A stretch of DNA of 64,000 nt. It comes from Parascedosporium putredinis. Taxonomy: Eukaryota; Ascomycota; Sordariomycetes; Microascales; Microascaceae. A program made the position numbers and the translations under genes. The DNA lies in contig CASHTG010000012.1 in NCBI GenBank assembly GCA_949357655.1, positions 4,340,001-4,404,000 on the forward strand, written 5' to 3'. Below, piece by piece: positions 23,779 through 34,691 of the stretch. A model generated the notes under the pieces. It worked only from the letters and a program-made list of their open reading frames with translations, did not search any database and was not told where the DNA came from. Position 1 is the first letter of the stretch; every line of letters begins with the position of its first letter.

Positions 23779-25269
23779 GTTCGTTCTTCTTCATCTTTTA
23801 TTCGAGATGGTTCATTCTCATCACATCACGTTAGAACCGCTTGTTGGACTCGGGAAGTCCCTGGTTTATGCTCTTCACCCACCTGCGTTACCTGCATTCA
23901 TGAGGTTCCCTGGCCCGGCTCCACCCTCATCAGCCGCGCACTATACTTTATAGACGTACGCAACGTGATGGCGTGTACTCCTCCGGGGCTCGCCCCTTCA
24001 TTCTTTCCCAACTTTTCGATAGTCCGGCCCATGTTCCTCACAATAGTATGTTCTCATCCCGTAGTAACAGTTGCGGGATGACTGGGTCTTTGGCCTGCGT
24101 GTATAGGAAGACGCATGGTTTTCAAAAGCGTATGCAATAGAAGTTATGAATTATGAATAGAAGCTTCCCTCCTCATTCTAAATCCCGAAAAAGTAGTCAT
24201 CGCTTCGTCTAGTCTCATGAAATTTGTCCGCTTGTATCTATCCTCCAATACCCTTTTCGAGCTAGAAAGCCAGCCCTCACATACTACCTTGCTCTGTTTG
24301 GGCGTCTATCTATATATTGGCGTCAATCCCTTTGAAATATCTTGGACTTGGTGTCAAAAGCCAGGAATGTGTATTGCTCTACGCATCTGATCAATGACTC
24401 TCGAGGTCCATTGATTGCACTTCTATAGATAGCGACATGTGGTTGCGCCCCGGAAGTCTCGGGCTTCTCGCCATCGCCCCTATCACTTCAGTGCTGTCGT
24501 TGAAACCGAGCCTACTGGACCCAGGCAGACGCTAAGTAAGATCAATTGATGTGGGTATTGTCGGAGTATCGGGGAAAAAGTCTCTCTCACTGTTAAGAAC
24601 CTCCCATCGGCCCCACTGTCCCGACCCGACGGAATCTGTCCAGCACATCGGCGCGAGGCGGCCAATTGTGTCGAAAATTGCAAAGCATACGAAGAAGAAA
24701 TGGTAGTGACCTCAGGCTGCTATAAATGTATTCCTATGCAGCACAGCCTCGCTATTGGGAACATGGCTTGGCCCACATTGACGTATGGCAAGACTACAGT
24801 TCATATATAGGACTGTCAATTTGATTGTTCGCTGATCCGACTTCAGAGTAAGGCCATCCGTGACATTCATCCCACGTGCTGTACGATCTTGTTGGGGAGA
24901 TACGGGTAGTATAGTATGAAACGGGTATTTATTCACTAACAGCAAATATCTTGTCCCCATCTCAAACCGGCCCTTCCTAAACTACTCGCAGCTCCCAACC
25001 CACAGTTTGCATGACCGCATGCCAGATAGACTAACGTACATATTGGAAGCTAGTGGTTTCTAGTGTGTCCATCGGTGCTTAGTTCAAAATATCCATTGAA
25101 GATTGCCGAATAGGTATCCTAGGTTCAGAGCAAACCTCAACAGGTAGCAGTGGAAAGACGATACATGCTCATGCAGCTGCCTTCGAGTTACATGGTGCTT
25201 CCAATTCAACCGTACACCGAGAGCTCCGATAATGAGCACTTGGAGGTTCCAACGCGAGACCTTGAGGCT

Positions 25270-25622
25270 CTAGCAGGTGGTGCACTTTGTGCCGCAGCAA
25301 TTGTAGCACTTGTTCTTGTTGGCCGCGCACGAGTTGAGGCAAGGCTGGTAGCTGCCGCAGCCGGCGCACCACTTATCGTAGCAGTAACCCTTGCAGCTGG
25401 TGACGAGGGAGATGGGGCACGACTGGCGCTCTATAAAAGGCCAAATATAGCGATTGTCAGTGATTGTGTCCGGGCCTCCATAGTTGATATTGGGTTGGGA
25501 TGGGACCGGCATCACTTACTCTCAAAACCTTCCAGAGCGTTTTCAGCCTCAGGGTTCGCCACAGGGTTGGCCACGGCGACAGCCGCCAGGCTGAGAATGG
25601 TATAGAACGAAGTGAGTTTCAT
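25270..25622 (-). CDS. Secreted cysteine-rich peptide with Kex2 site (effector-like), 87 aa
   Basis: Exon 1 (25622-25520) encodes a signal peptide, MKLTSFYTILSLAAVAVA, then a short acidic propeptide (NPVANPEAENALEGFE). An 89-bp intron (25431-25519, GTAAGT...TATAG) splits a lysine codon; splicing creates E-K-R, a Kex2 cleavage site at residues 35-36. The predicted mature peptide is 51 aa with 12 cysteines, starting QSCPISLVTSC and ending CTTC, and includes one CC pair. Coding length is 264 nt with no frameshift. Signal, pro-region, KR and an even cysteine count match small secreted fungal effectors or antimicrobial peptides. I do not recognise a named family; the activity is unknown. A TATA-like element lies about 100 bp upstream. 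An open frame on the opposite strand over the same bases lacks such features. Confidence 0.8.
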
Positions 25623-25717
25623 CTTGTAGGGAAAGAGACGAGGTTTTTGTTTTCCGAGTGACTAAGTACGCTGTGGGCACACCAGTCCTTTGCTGTCCAT
25701 CGGGCATCTCTGAGGAT

Positions 25718-25723
25718 TATATA
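25718..25723 (-). promoter_or_regulatory. TATA element of the cysteine-rich peptide gene
   Basis: TATATA read on the minus strand (context GTATATAATCC) lies 96-101 bp before the ATG at 25622, a normal distance for an inducible fungal gene. Confidence 0.45.
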
Positions 25724-27352
25724 CTTTTGCTGCCCATCCCCAGGTCAGCCAAGTCTTGGGGGACGGCCCGGGCTATTTTCTCTCAACCCGCCTCTCATGT
25801 TATTTTGGATAGCAGGCTGCACAGGGGAGAGCGAGCTCAGGCTATGTCGCATTCATGGGGTTTTACCATCCAATAAGAGGCCTGGTGTCGATACCGACGT
25901 CTTTCTTCCGTGCCTCAGCGACGCCCGTTGTCATCGGTGCATGCCTCTCTACTCACGCCACCGTTATGATTCGGTAGCCCCGCAGGTTCGAGCCACATCA
26001 CACAGACGGGGGAAGCGGGCGTCTGAATCAAGAGGCACCCGCTTCCCACTTTTAGGGTCTGATGGCGGCGATGGGAGGGGATACTGGATGAGCTCGGCTG
26101 GTACCGAGGCCACCCCCAATGCGGGTAATCCATGGCATCGTGTAACCGTCTGGTGAGATGTCGAAAATTCTTGGACCGCCGTGAAGAAGGGGGTTACCTT
26201 GCATGACTAGGTGCGTGCAGATCAGTAAACAACAGTCACGCGAGCGGGTTATTTCTGAGAAGGCCTGGATACCCTATGTTCGCGCATACATTATACAGAG
26301 GGTATTCCAACATTTTGATTCTGAATTGACGACTCTCGACTCTCAATTGCGCGGGTATACTGACCGGGACCCTGGCCGTGATCACCAACACACGAATTGG
26401 CATGCCCCTTCCTAGCTCCGCACGAGAACCAAACTTAGGATTAGGCTTTTCAAGCTCCATTCCGAAAATCTCAGATCTCTCCCGAGAAACCTGTCGATTC
26501 CATCAACCCACTCTCCTCGAAGCCTCTCAGTGTTGGGTGGTTACGTCGCTTATGCCGGCTAAATGGCCCCCAACCCAACCCAGCGCCGGCGGCAACTGTG
26601 CGCTAGGGGGACTCCAGCTCCGTCTTACGCTTGGCCGGCCGGAGATGTGGATCGAAGGCGCGGCTGGAGAGCGCCGAGGACGGCATTGTGTCGTCTCTGG
26701 AACCCTAGCATTTTCGAATAACATTGATAGTTTCTCCCTCTTATCCCCCTGCCCTTCTTTCTGCTAGTTCCGCTGCTACTACTTCCACGCTGAACCCATC
26801 CATTGAATAAGGTTATCGCTCTTTAGGCTAAATGCAATTCGCCTCACCGGGGCCTGCATCTCGCCTCATCAGATCATCGCCAGGCCCGAAATCTGGGCAC
26901 CGCGCAGCAGGTCACCATTGCCAGGCCCTGCTAGACGCCCGAGCGTTGCAAGTAAGAAGAGGGTGGAGTGATTTCCATGCGGTCTCCTTGCAGGAGCGGA
27001 GGCGTCAACGCCCGCACCGGTTCTGCGTCTCGGACCCCCTTCACCAGCTCGGCTAGCGACATTTGCGGGGTGTTGGTGGAACGACTACTTCCTCGAGGAT
27101 AGTTCAAGGTCGCGATGGAGGCAAAGCCTTGGGATAACCTTGGGGAGCGGAAAGACGAATGCAATCTATTGCAATTATGAAAAAGACGCTGGCTGGAGTG
27201 CCATGGGTATCTTCACGACCAAAACACAAACGTACAGGCTAGCTTTAATAGAGAGACTGCAATCCGTAGCTTGGATGCCCCCAAGCTTGTCGTCGAGTCA
27301 CGGCGGTCGCAGCGGATCAACGCTGTACCGAAGAAGCCTCCAACAATGCTCA
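25724..27352. other. Intergenic, nothing recognised
   Basis: About 1.6 kb between the peptide gene and the NLR gene. Frames at 26,378-26,767 (+) and 26,832-27,056 (+) lack motifs or coherent splice sites. I see no repeat or RNA gene. Confidence 0.5.
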
Positions 27353-30300
27353 TTATGGCACCGTAGGGCTTGCATACTCTGCAATCAAAGCCGCGAGGTC
27401 TCCAAATCCCTTTTTGCTAGCATAAAAGTCCGCACTTCGCCCCTGCTTATCCTTCACCCCGGCTTTAGCCCCGGCCGCGAGCAACACCCTCGCCACTCCC
27501 TCGTGCCCCCGCTGCCGCATAAATCAAAGCAGTTCGATCGTCCTCGTTCACGACATTCGGATCAATACCAGCCGTAAGCAATATATCGACCACCTCCTCG
27601 TGCCCCGCTGCAGCCGCGCTCAGCAAGGCGGTTCTTCCACTCCGTGTATGTAGCTCGTCGGTAGGTGAACGCTCAAGGAGTAACTTGACTACGGTCCCGT
27701 GGCCCGCCTGGCAAGCCCACGGCAAAGGCGAGAACTCTTGATCATCCCTCGATAGGACGTCGGCGCCCAACTCTAGCAGTAGCCTGACCACCGCCTCATG
27801 CCCTCCTCCGGCCGCCCAAGAGACCAGCGTTCGCCCGCCTTGACATCTCTCTTCTAGATCCGCATCCTTGGCGCCTAGAAGTAGTCGAACGAGGGCGAGG
27901 TTCCCATTCTCTACCGCCCGCATCAGCGGGGAACGCTCCCGAGGCTTAAGGCGCTTCTCCGCCCGAGACTTGACTTTACCACTAGCGTACAGGTAGTAGA
28001 AGAAGCCGTCGAAAAGGAGATGGTCGAGCGACACCGCAAAGAGCTCCAGCATCCCCGCGTTCGAAAGATCCGACAAGGTCTCCACGTAGGTGACCAGCTG
28101 CCTGCCCACGATCCCTTCGCGCCCTTCCACCAAGAACAAGTCCGCGGCGGCCTGCTTCTCGGCCTCGAGTTCCGCGGCCCCCTTGGTCGACTCTAAGCGG
28201 GGCGGCAGCGTGTATCTGTACGCAACGCGGGCGTTTTCCGCGAGAAGCGCCTTGACGGCTTGCTCGGAGCCGTTCTCGATGGCGCGCGCGAGGGGTCCCG
28301 CCGCCGTCCTCTTGCACGTTTACATCAGCGCCGTGTCTGACGAGGAGCGATAGCATCGCCTCGTCTCCCCGCTTCGCCGCGTGATGCAACGGGGTCCTGC
28401 CCTGGCCGTCCTGGGCGTTGACGGCGGAACCTTTCTTGAGCAGGAGCCGAACGAGAGGAACGTGGCCCCTCTCCGAGGCGCACAGGAGCGGGGTCCTGCC
28501 GCTACTGTCCGTGTGGTGCACCCAGCTTTTCAGAGCGTACCTCACTTCTTTTATCTCCAGCAGCTTTGAAGCCAATGGCAGGAGACCAAAGTACGCGGCG
28601 AGATGTAGTCGCGTGAAGTCGGAAGGCGAATTCTTCGCTTCTCCCGCCAGTTGCCAAAATTGCTCCCTCCACGCCTTTCGTATGTCCCCGCGTTTCCAGA
28701 ATGGACGCGCAAGGTCGAAGGGTCGCCGCCCGGCCTTTGGCCGTAATCTAGTGGTATATGTCTCGCATGTTCCGTCCAGTTTGCTACGGCATATCCGAGC
28801 AGAGGCAACTGCGCCTGTGAAGTCTGGCTACCGCGTAACGCTTCCGGGTAGGCGTCCTCGACATGCGCCAGGCAGATATCACCGATGGATCGATGTCCCT
28901 CGACTGCATCCACGAAAAGAAATCCGGTGGGTGTATTGGTGGAGGGTTGACCTCGGAGGAGGAATTCTTTGGCCGATTGGTGGAGCAGCTGGATCTCCTC
29001 GCCGCCTCCTTCTACGTCGACAATCCGGATGAGATAGCCGCACAAGGAGAGAATGTACTTTACGTAAAGCACATCGCTTGCCATCTCTTCGGGACTCATA
29101 TCTTGTAAATGGACCGACCTTGTCGCCGCTGCCAACTCTTCTAACATCAGATAGCGATGCGAGAGTACGATCCACTTCAAGACAGCCGCCAGCCTCTGCG
29201 AGGCTTTTACATCTGCCCTCAAGTGGTTTTCGACCTGGTCTATTATCCTTTTGTAGACGCCATCCAGATCTTTGGGGATACTCCTCAAAATTGGCTCCAC
29301 TTCCAGCCAAGGTTTGTACCTCAGCTCAAATGCCACGTATCCCACCCATAGAAAAGTACCAGCTGCATGAGTCTCGAGATACTCCTTGACTTGTTCAACC
29401 TGGTCACTCTCTAGGACCTTTTGTCTTTTGAGCTCCTCCATCTTGGCGTTGATGTATCTCTTGACATCCGCCTTGACATTCTCCGCAGCATCCCGGTCGA
29501 GGTCTATTCTCGGATACGCATTGAGCACACCTTCGATGCATCTTGGTCGGTCGCGAGAAAATATGAGTAGCTGTAAGCGAGATAATCCTTGTTCGGGAGT
29601 TCTCGTGGAAAATATGTCCACAAGTTGTTGGAGAAACCGCTCGAGGTCCTCCTCGGACGATTTACATTCGTCCAATCCATCTAAAATGCAGACCACGTCC
29701 TGTTCAACATGCCCGAGTAGAGTCTCGAAAAGAGTCTCGACTGATACCCGGCATTCTCCGGAAGGGGTGAAGTAATCTAAGATGTACTCGGCCAAGTGCG
29801 CCTGCTGGTCGAGAATCTGACATGCCAGGTCGGCCCACGTGGCGGCGACGGTATTGCACTCATTGTCCCCGTTTCTGTAGAAAAAGTAAAGAAGAATCTC
29901 GCCGTCGGTCTTGGCGCGTTCAATAGCATCCACTACGGAGATGGCCAGCATCGTCTTGCCTCGGCCCGGTCCGCTAGAAACCCACAGGATCCTGGACGCG
30001 GCTTCCCCTTTTCGCCACTCAACATATTTCTCGTCACCAAGCAGCCAGTCACAGGTGCCCTCGGTCTTTTGCGGCTTCTTCTTTCTTTGGCGTTGCCGCG
30101 CCGGCACGGTGGGTTTCTCGTGTAAGAGCCGGAGAACCCGGTCAGCGGGGTCGGTGGAAACTACGTAGACCAAAGACATCATCAGCACATAAGCGGCTAA
30201 ACCGTCGTACTGACGGACCACATGAAATATGACGGAAGAAGCTGATAGGCAGAAAGGAGAGACACGAGTCAAAAAGAAGAAGAATGAAAAACAGAGATTA

Positions 30301-30987
30301 TTCTGCTATTTTCCTCGGTTTACGACAATAGTGACAAAAACTGATTAGTGCATACCCTGCTGCTGCGTCACCGGACCGAGATAGGCGGTACCGTGAAAGC
30401 TCCCAATCTTGGACCCTTGCACGAAATCCCCGCAATGTTGTGTCCCGAGCCCGAGTGGAACTGCGAGACAGACACCTCCTCCTCGGGCAGGGAGGGTTTG
30501 GCCTCGGCCAGTTCGCGAATGGCCTTGGACAGCTTCTCGTCCAGCTGCTCGGCCGTGACCGCGCGGACGCCAAAGGACTGGGCTAGCAGCTGTAGGTCCG
30601 CCAAGATGCCCTTCATCAGCGCCTCCACCCGGCTGCCCTTGCCCATGACGCGCGCGACGCTGCGGTACCTCTCGAAGCGCGAGTCGTCGGGCTGCGGGGC
30701 CACCTTTTCGAAAATCTTTTCGAGCCGGGTCGCCTTCTCCTTGCACGCCTCCGTGACGGGCCGCATGGCCTCGCAGCTGTCGCTTTGCGCGTTTCGTTCG
30801 CTAATGTAGGTTTCGATCACTCTGAGGGTATCCTGGGCGAGGGGAGCCTGTCGGCCACGTCGTGGAAGGCCTCGGGGAGGCCCCGCGCGTCCTGGACCCC
30901 ATCGTGAATGCTTTTGATGGTGCCGAGGATGGAGATGATCCCTGTGACCAAGCCGACGATGGTGGCTGCTTCGCCGATGCCAGACAT
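27353..30987 (-). CDS. SesA-NACHT-ankyrin NLR-like protein, about 1148 aa
   Basis: Fungal NLRs sense non-self and can trigger regulated cell death. The N-terminus (MSGIGEAATIVGLVTG, GLPEAFHDVADRLPL, RVEALMKGILADLQLLA) matches the SesA domain (Pfam PF17107). A Gly/Ser/Asn linker follows (FHSGSGHNIAGDFVQGSK). A 195-bp intron (30161-30355) joins QQQ to VSTDPADRVLRLL. NACHT carries Walker A GPGRGKT (residues about 275-281) and Walker B VVCILDGLDEC (about 367-377). HQSAKEFLL closes the NTPase module. Ankyrin units run from about residue 740 to the end (for example GRTPLLCASERGHVPLVRLL). The reading ends SPTVP. Seven bases are missing at five runs: GGGG 30841, CCCC 30428, near 28,715-28,735, two bases at 28292-28295 and two at 27506-27510; with them the length is divisible by three. 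It could be misread as two genes if the intron is missed. Confidence 0.85.
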
Positions 30988-32519
30988 TGTATGTGTGTGT
31001 TCGTTTGGGGTATCTATTGGCGATACTCGGGTCTAGGAAATGGTTGAGAGGGGGTCGATGAAGCTGGGTTTCCGTCCGCTTGTGTTGGCTTCACGTGTGT
31101 GGTGAGGTTGCTTTTTTGGACGGCGAGTTCCGCGGTGAGGGGATTTCTTACTCGGGCCGCAACGGATGAGGGGTATCTCGGTGGTCTCGGCTCCAACTGA
31201 TTGATCAAATGAAGCGAAGCTAACAGAGTCGATGAGGAAAACTAGTGCGTTTATAGACAAGGTAAACGAGAAGAAATGAGCTCAATCATACACGTCATAA
31301 AAAAATAAACGAAGAAAAAAGGAATCTAGAGGCGCTTGCGAGAAGGCCCCCTTTTGTCTTGGAGAAGGAGGCAAAGAGGTTTTATAATCCCCCGAGACAG
31401 CTGTGCCTCGACCGTGGCTTAGCGCGCGCTGGCTTCGTGAATACCCTTGGCGCTAAAAAACCCACCATCCGCCTAGCGCTAGCTCCAGGGCCTTCAGCTG
31501 AGGGAAGCCCCATGAGGCTGTGGGATGGGGTCTCGTAGCGTTCTTGGTGCGAATGAGGGCGGAATGAGGACGCTTAGCTTGAAACGCTGCGCCCCATCCT
31601 CACACTGCAAGCCAATGGCGACGAGTTCAAGATGGCTTGGATTTTCGCAGCAAACCCACTGCTCTTTTTCCGCTTTTCGAAGTCTCGGGGCCCAGGCCAA
31701 GGCCAAGGCCAGCACCAGAAGCGCGTGGGGTTTGCCGATTATTACGTTTTTGCACTCGACCGGTCCTCGGCGACCGCGATGGCGACCGGGCCGCGGCAAG
31801 TGGTCCCGCCTGCCCTCGCGTTATGCAGCTAACTTTGACCGGTGAGGACGGATTTGAGATGTGGCCGTCGCCGTCGTCACTGTTGGAAAACAAGAAAAAG
31901 AAAAAGACATAGGCCATGTAGCGCCAACAAAGGGGAGGGCACGGGTGATTCGCCGGTTGGGCAAGGGGGCCAGAAGCTTCTTCGCCCATGTCGAGCATGC
32001 CTCCCCACTGGTCCGGAGCGGACTCTCTGCTGTCGCTTCCATGTCACCCACGCGGACTCCCGCGGACTCCTGCATGGGGTATCAATACCGGCCAGCAAAC
32101 GATTGCCTCGTGGGCCAATAAAACACGCCCGGTCTTTGAATTCCGGCCAGATCGTAGAGCCTGAGGGCGAAGAAAAAGAAAGAAAAGTTGAAAAGTGGCG
32201 TAAACTGAGAGGGTTCAAGGCCTTGCGTATTGAGTTGGTCGACGAGTATTTGTAGAGAAGCCTCTCTCCCCTTTGAATGCTTGCATAGTTTCCTCCTTTT
32301 TCCCAAAATCCAAACTGAATCGGATTACCCACAGTACGTCATTTACGCAATACTATTCTTGTTACTCAGTCAATTCAAACACCGCCGCCTGTCGGCCCTT
32401 ATCCGAGGAGATTCCTCGCACGGGAGAACCCCCATCTTTCGCCGGCCACGGGTGATCCGGTAACACGGACACCCCGCCCCTTCCATCCGCGGCAGGCGGT
32501 TTCCACTCTTCCTATAGCC
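30988..32519. other. Intergenic, NLR promoter and C2H2 upstream region
   Basis: About 1.5 kb between divergently transcribed genes. No coding evidence. The missing 5' exon of the C2H2 gene at 32.5 kb may lie in its right-hand part. Confidence 0.5.
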
Positions 32520-33243
32520 TTGAAGGGCCGTCTTGTATACCAAGGCGGCCCTTGCTACGGGTTTCTCATTTCCCGCTCCTCGGAAGACACCGACCGAACC
32601 ACCCTCAGCCAGTCTCCCGAGAATTTCCTGCACGAGCGTTACCTCGCGCAACTTTTCTTCACCGCACCCCATCCGAGCGGAGAGAGTCTTTACTGCGACC
32701 AAGGACTCCTTCCGCCTTCTCGAGTGGATGTGCTCTACCCTCCACCGGCCGAAATCTCCGGCCCTACCTCGTCGACTCCGTTCTACATCGACCCTGGCTT
32801 CGCATCGCCTTATGCACACTCTTTACATTCGCCCCTTCTCGAGACGCCGGATCTTCTGTACGATTTGATCGACTTCCAAGTCCACACGGATCCGGGTTCC
32901 ACCAGCTCTTCGGCCATATCCAGCGCCCCGCTTGCGCTCGATAATCAGCCACAGGACTGGTTCGACCCTGACTTAACACAGGGGACTGCAAGGCCAGAGC
33001 GGGACGACATTCCGTCCTCAAAGACACCCGCTACTAAGCGCCGGCGACCAACGCACAGATGCTCTGTACCAGGCTGCGGGTATACCGCCCAGTACCCTAA
33101 AGATGTGAGAAAGCACGAAGCGACTCATGCAGTGCGAACCCCTAAGGTGTCCTACGCCCGGGTGCAACATGACCTTTACCCGAGCCGACAATCGAGACCG
33201 TCACCGAAAGAACACATGTCGTCTACGCGACACGGCCAGCTAA
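32520..33243 (+). CDS. Small C2H2 zinc-finger protein, 5' end unresolved and possibly damaged
   Basis: A Ser/Pro/Asp-rich N-terminal region (TSSTPFYIDPGFASPYAH, PQDWFDPDL) is followed by basic TKRRRPTHR and a first finger, CSVPGCGYTAQYPKDVRKHE (C-x4-C-x12-H-x3-H). A second finger, CPTPGCNMTFTRADNRDRH ending in KNTC, is encoded just downstream (33145-33216) but one frame over. Reading on gives RLRDTAS and a stop at 33241-33243. The frame step between the fingers is +1 (or two missing bases) near 33137-33145. There is no ATG in the main frame, so an upstream exon, a further frame error or real decay must be assumed. The layout resembles short fungal C2H2 regulators. The start coordinate is only the left edge of the open frame. 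Confidence 0.5.
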
Positions 33244-33832
33244 ATGCATGTAAAAGAAGCGACAAAAAGATCCGCCCGGGCGGCTGCCATCAATGGCACC
33301 AAAAGCCTAGGGGCGGGGAATGAATCCCAATGGTCAAATTATCATTGTGGATAATTCCGGATACGTCTATTTTGAGAAGTCCTATGGTACTCTCAACCCC
33401 GTTGTCTATAACGTGGGGATTCCAACTTGGCTGGTATCTTCACGCTAGACAACGGCCGGTCACGTATCCGGGGCGTGGGCGAAGAGGGCGCGGCGCCAGC
33501 ATCAGGCAACATCAAACACCGCCCACGCCTCCCAGACTGAAGCAACATCAGCGAGAGTCTTGAATAATCAGCACATCTTGCCAAAAAAGCCGCCGCATTG
33601 AACGCCCTTCGATCAACGCTATCAGCGATCGAAAATCACATTACCGGCACCTTCAGGCCCGGGGCTCCATCTCTACATATATATGTGGAGGTGGATTCCC
33701 TGACCTGGAGATAAGCCACCCCTGGACCTTGCAACAAAATAACGAAGGAAGCATTGATATCCCAACTCGGAAAACAAAAATCAGCATTGAGTCCAGAAAG
33801 CGGTGGCTAGGCCGCGCGAAATACAACGCATT

Positions 33833-33854
33833 GCGCACTTACTAATAAGTGCGC
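33833..33854. repeat. Perfect inverted repeat, 9-bp arms
   Basis: GCGCACTTA, spacer CTAA, TAAGTGCGC: all nine positions pair. There is no T-tract after it on either strand, so an intrinsic terminator is not implied. Confidence 0.85.
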
Positions 33855-33995
33855 TACTTCTGCCAGCGATACAGAACAGAAGCGAGCCACGAGCGATTAT
33901 CGCGAGTACTCAACATGTTACCATTCGTGATACAAACGAAACACAACGTCGTTATTTGTCAGGGCAAGCGGGAGTCTTGTGATCACGCGTGTTGC

Positions 33996-34044
33996 CACCA
34001 CTATTCTACCATGTGTGGTCGCAGTGCCTGGTAGAATGGTGGTG
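33996..34044. repeat. Inverted repeat, 16-bp arms with 17-bp loop
   Basis: The left arm at 33996-34011 (CACCACTATTCTACCA) pairs with the right arm at 34029-34044 at 15 of 16 positions. The arms are long for chance and could form a hairpin in DNA or RNA. Confidence 0.85.
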
Positions 34045-34338
34045 TTAATACATGTACGCACAAGTTTCTCGCCTGCACTTGACAAAAGTCACGGCTGTGA
34101 ATAGTCGATACAACGAGATATACACAACCACTCACGTAAACAAGCGAAAGCTCATAAGCGGAGGAGAGGTATCTCCCTTCTTAACGCTCCCGAAGCTTGC
34201 GTTGTCATTCGCCGGCGCGGTCGCTTCGACCGACTGGCCGGAATACCGTCGCTTCGTGGGATCATTAAAAGGTAAAAAGCGCTGGCGTGTTCGCTGGAGC
34301 AACGGTTCGTCAGTCCACTTATAGGACTGGTGCCCATC

Positions 34339-34405
34339 GCGAGACGATAGGTTTATCATCGCGGGATGGTGGGTTTGATCACCCCGGGACGATAGGTTTA
34401 TCATT
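34339..34405. repeat. Three tandem units of about 22 bp
   Basis: GACGATAGGTTTATCAT occurs at 34343-34359 and 34388-34404, with a diverged copy (GATGGTGGGTTTGATCA, 34364-34380) between them. The two outer copies are identical over 17 bp. Confidence 0.8.
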
Positions 34406-34691
34406 GTTGCGAAACTGGTTCGCTTTCTTTCTTCTTTTTTTTTGCGCTAGAGGCAGATTGGCCTCTTGGGGAAACCGTGGTTGGAATGATGTGGGCAGAG
34501 CTGGCGGGATCAACATACATCCACGGACGGATCTATAGATGTACATGTAGAATTCGAAGTTAGGGCCACGAGAATAAAAACCCACACGGTTCTGAAGCAA
34601 GCCACGGCTGATATTATATGCTTTGTGATATGTACTGTGAAATGGCATTATTCATTTCTGATTCTTGACTATTTACGCTTCCCTTGATATG

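Larger units (their letters stand above)
18459..25269. other. Long gene-poor stretch, about 6.8 kb
   Basis: No gene is supported on either strand. From 18,740 to 19,260 the + strand is strongly purine-rich, so the acyltransferase strand is pyrimidine-rich, as in long fungal leaders. Further purine or pyrimidine tracts occur at 21,870-21,980 and 22,970-23,000. Simple repeats are listed separately. Open frames up to about 230 codons exist, but they look like low-complexity read-through. It could hold a long leader, non-coding RNA or promoter elements; the sequence alone does not show which. Confidence 0.5.
33244..34691. other. Intergenic with clustered inverted and tandem repeats
   Basis: No gene supported. 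Between 33,830 and 34,410 there are two strong hairpins and a three-unit tandem repeat (listed separately). No transposase-like frame was seen. It may be a relic of a small non-autonomous element. Confidence 0.5.

Noticed and set aside
25150..25605. A 151-codon plus-strand frame over the cysteine-rich peptide gene
   Set aside because: Ala/Val-rich shadow without motifs; the minus strand has signal peptide, splice sites and KR site.
25975..26000. GGTTCGAGCC, a second B-box-like match
   Set aside because: The flanking bases do not form a T-arm stem and no acceptor or anticodon arm is visible.
30161..30987. SesA domain as a separate small gene ending at the in-frame TAA near 30,345
   Set aside because: A well-formed 195-bp intron joins it in phase to the NACHT segment, and the linker sequence matches known SesA-NACHT layouts. 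Still worth a transcript check.
33833..33854. Inverted repeat as a transcription terminator
   Set aside because: No following T tract and the organism is eukaryotic; listed only as a repeat.
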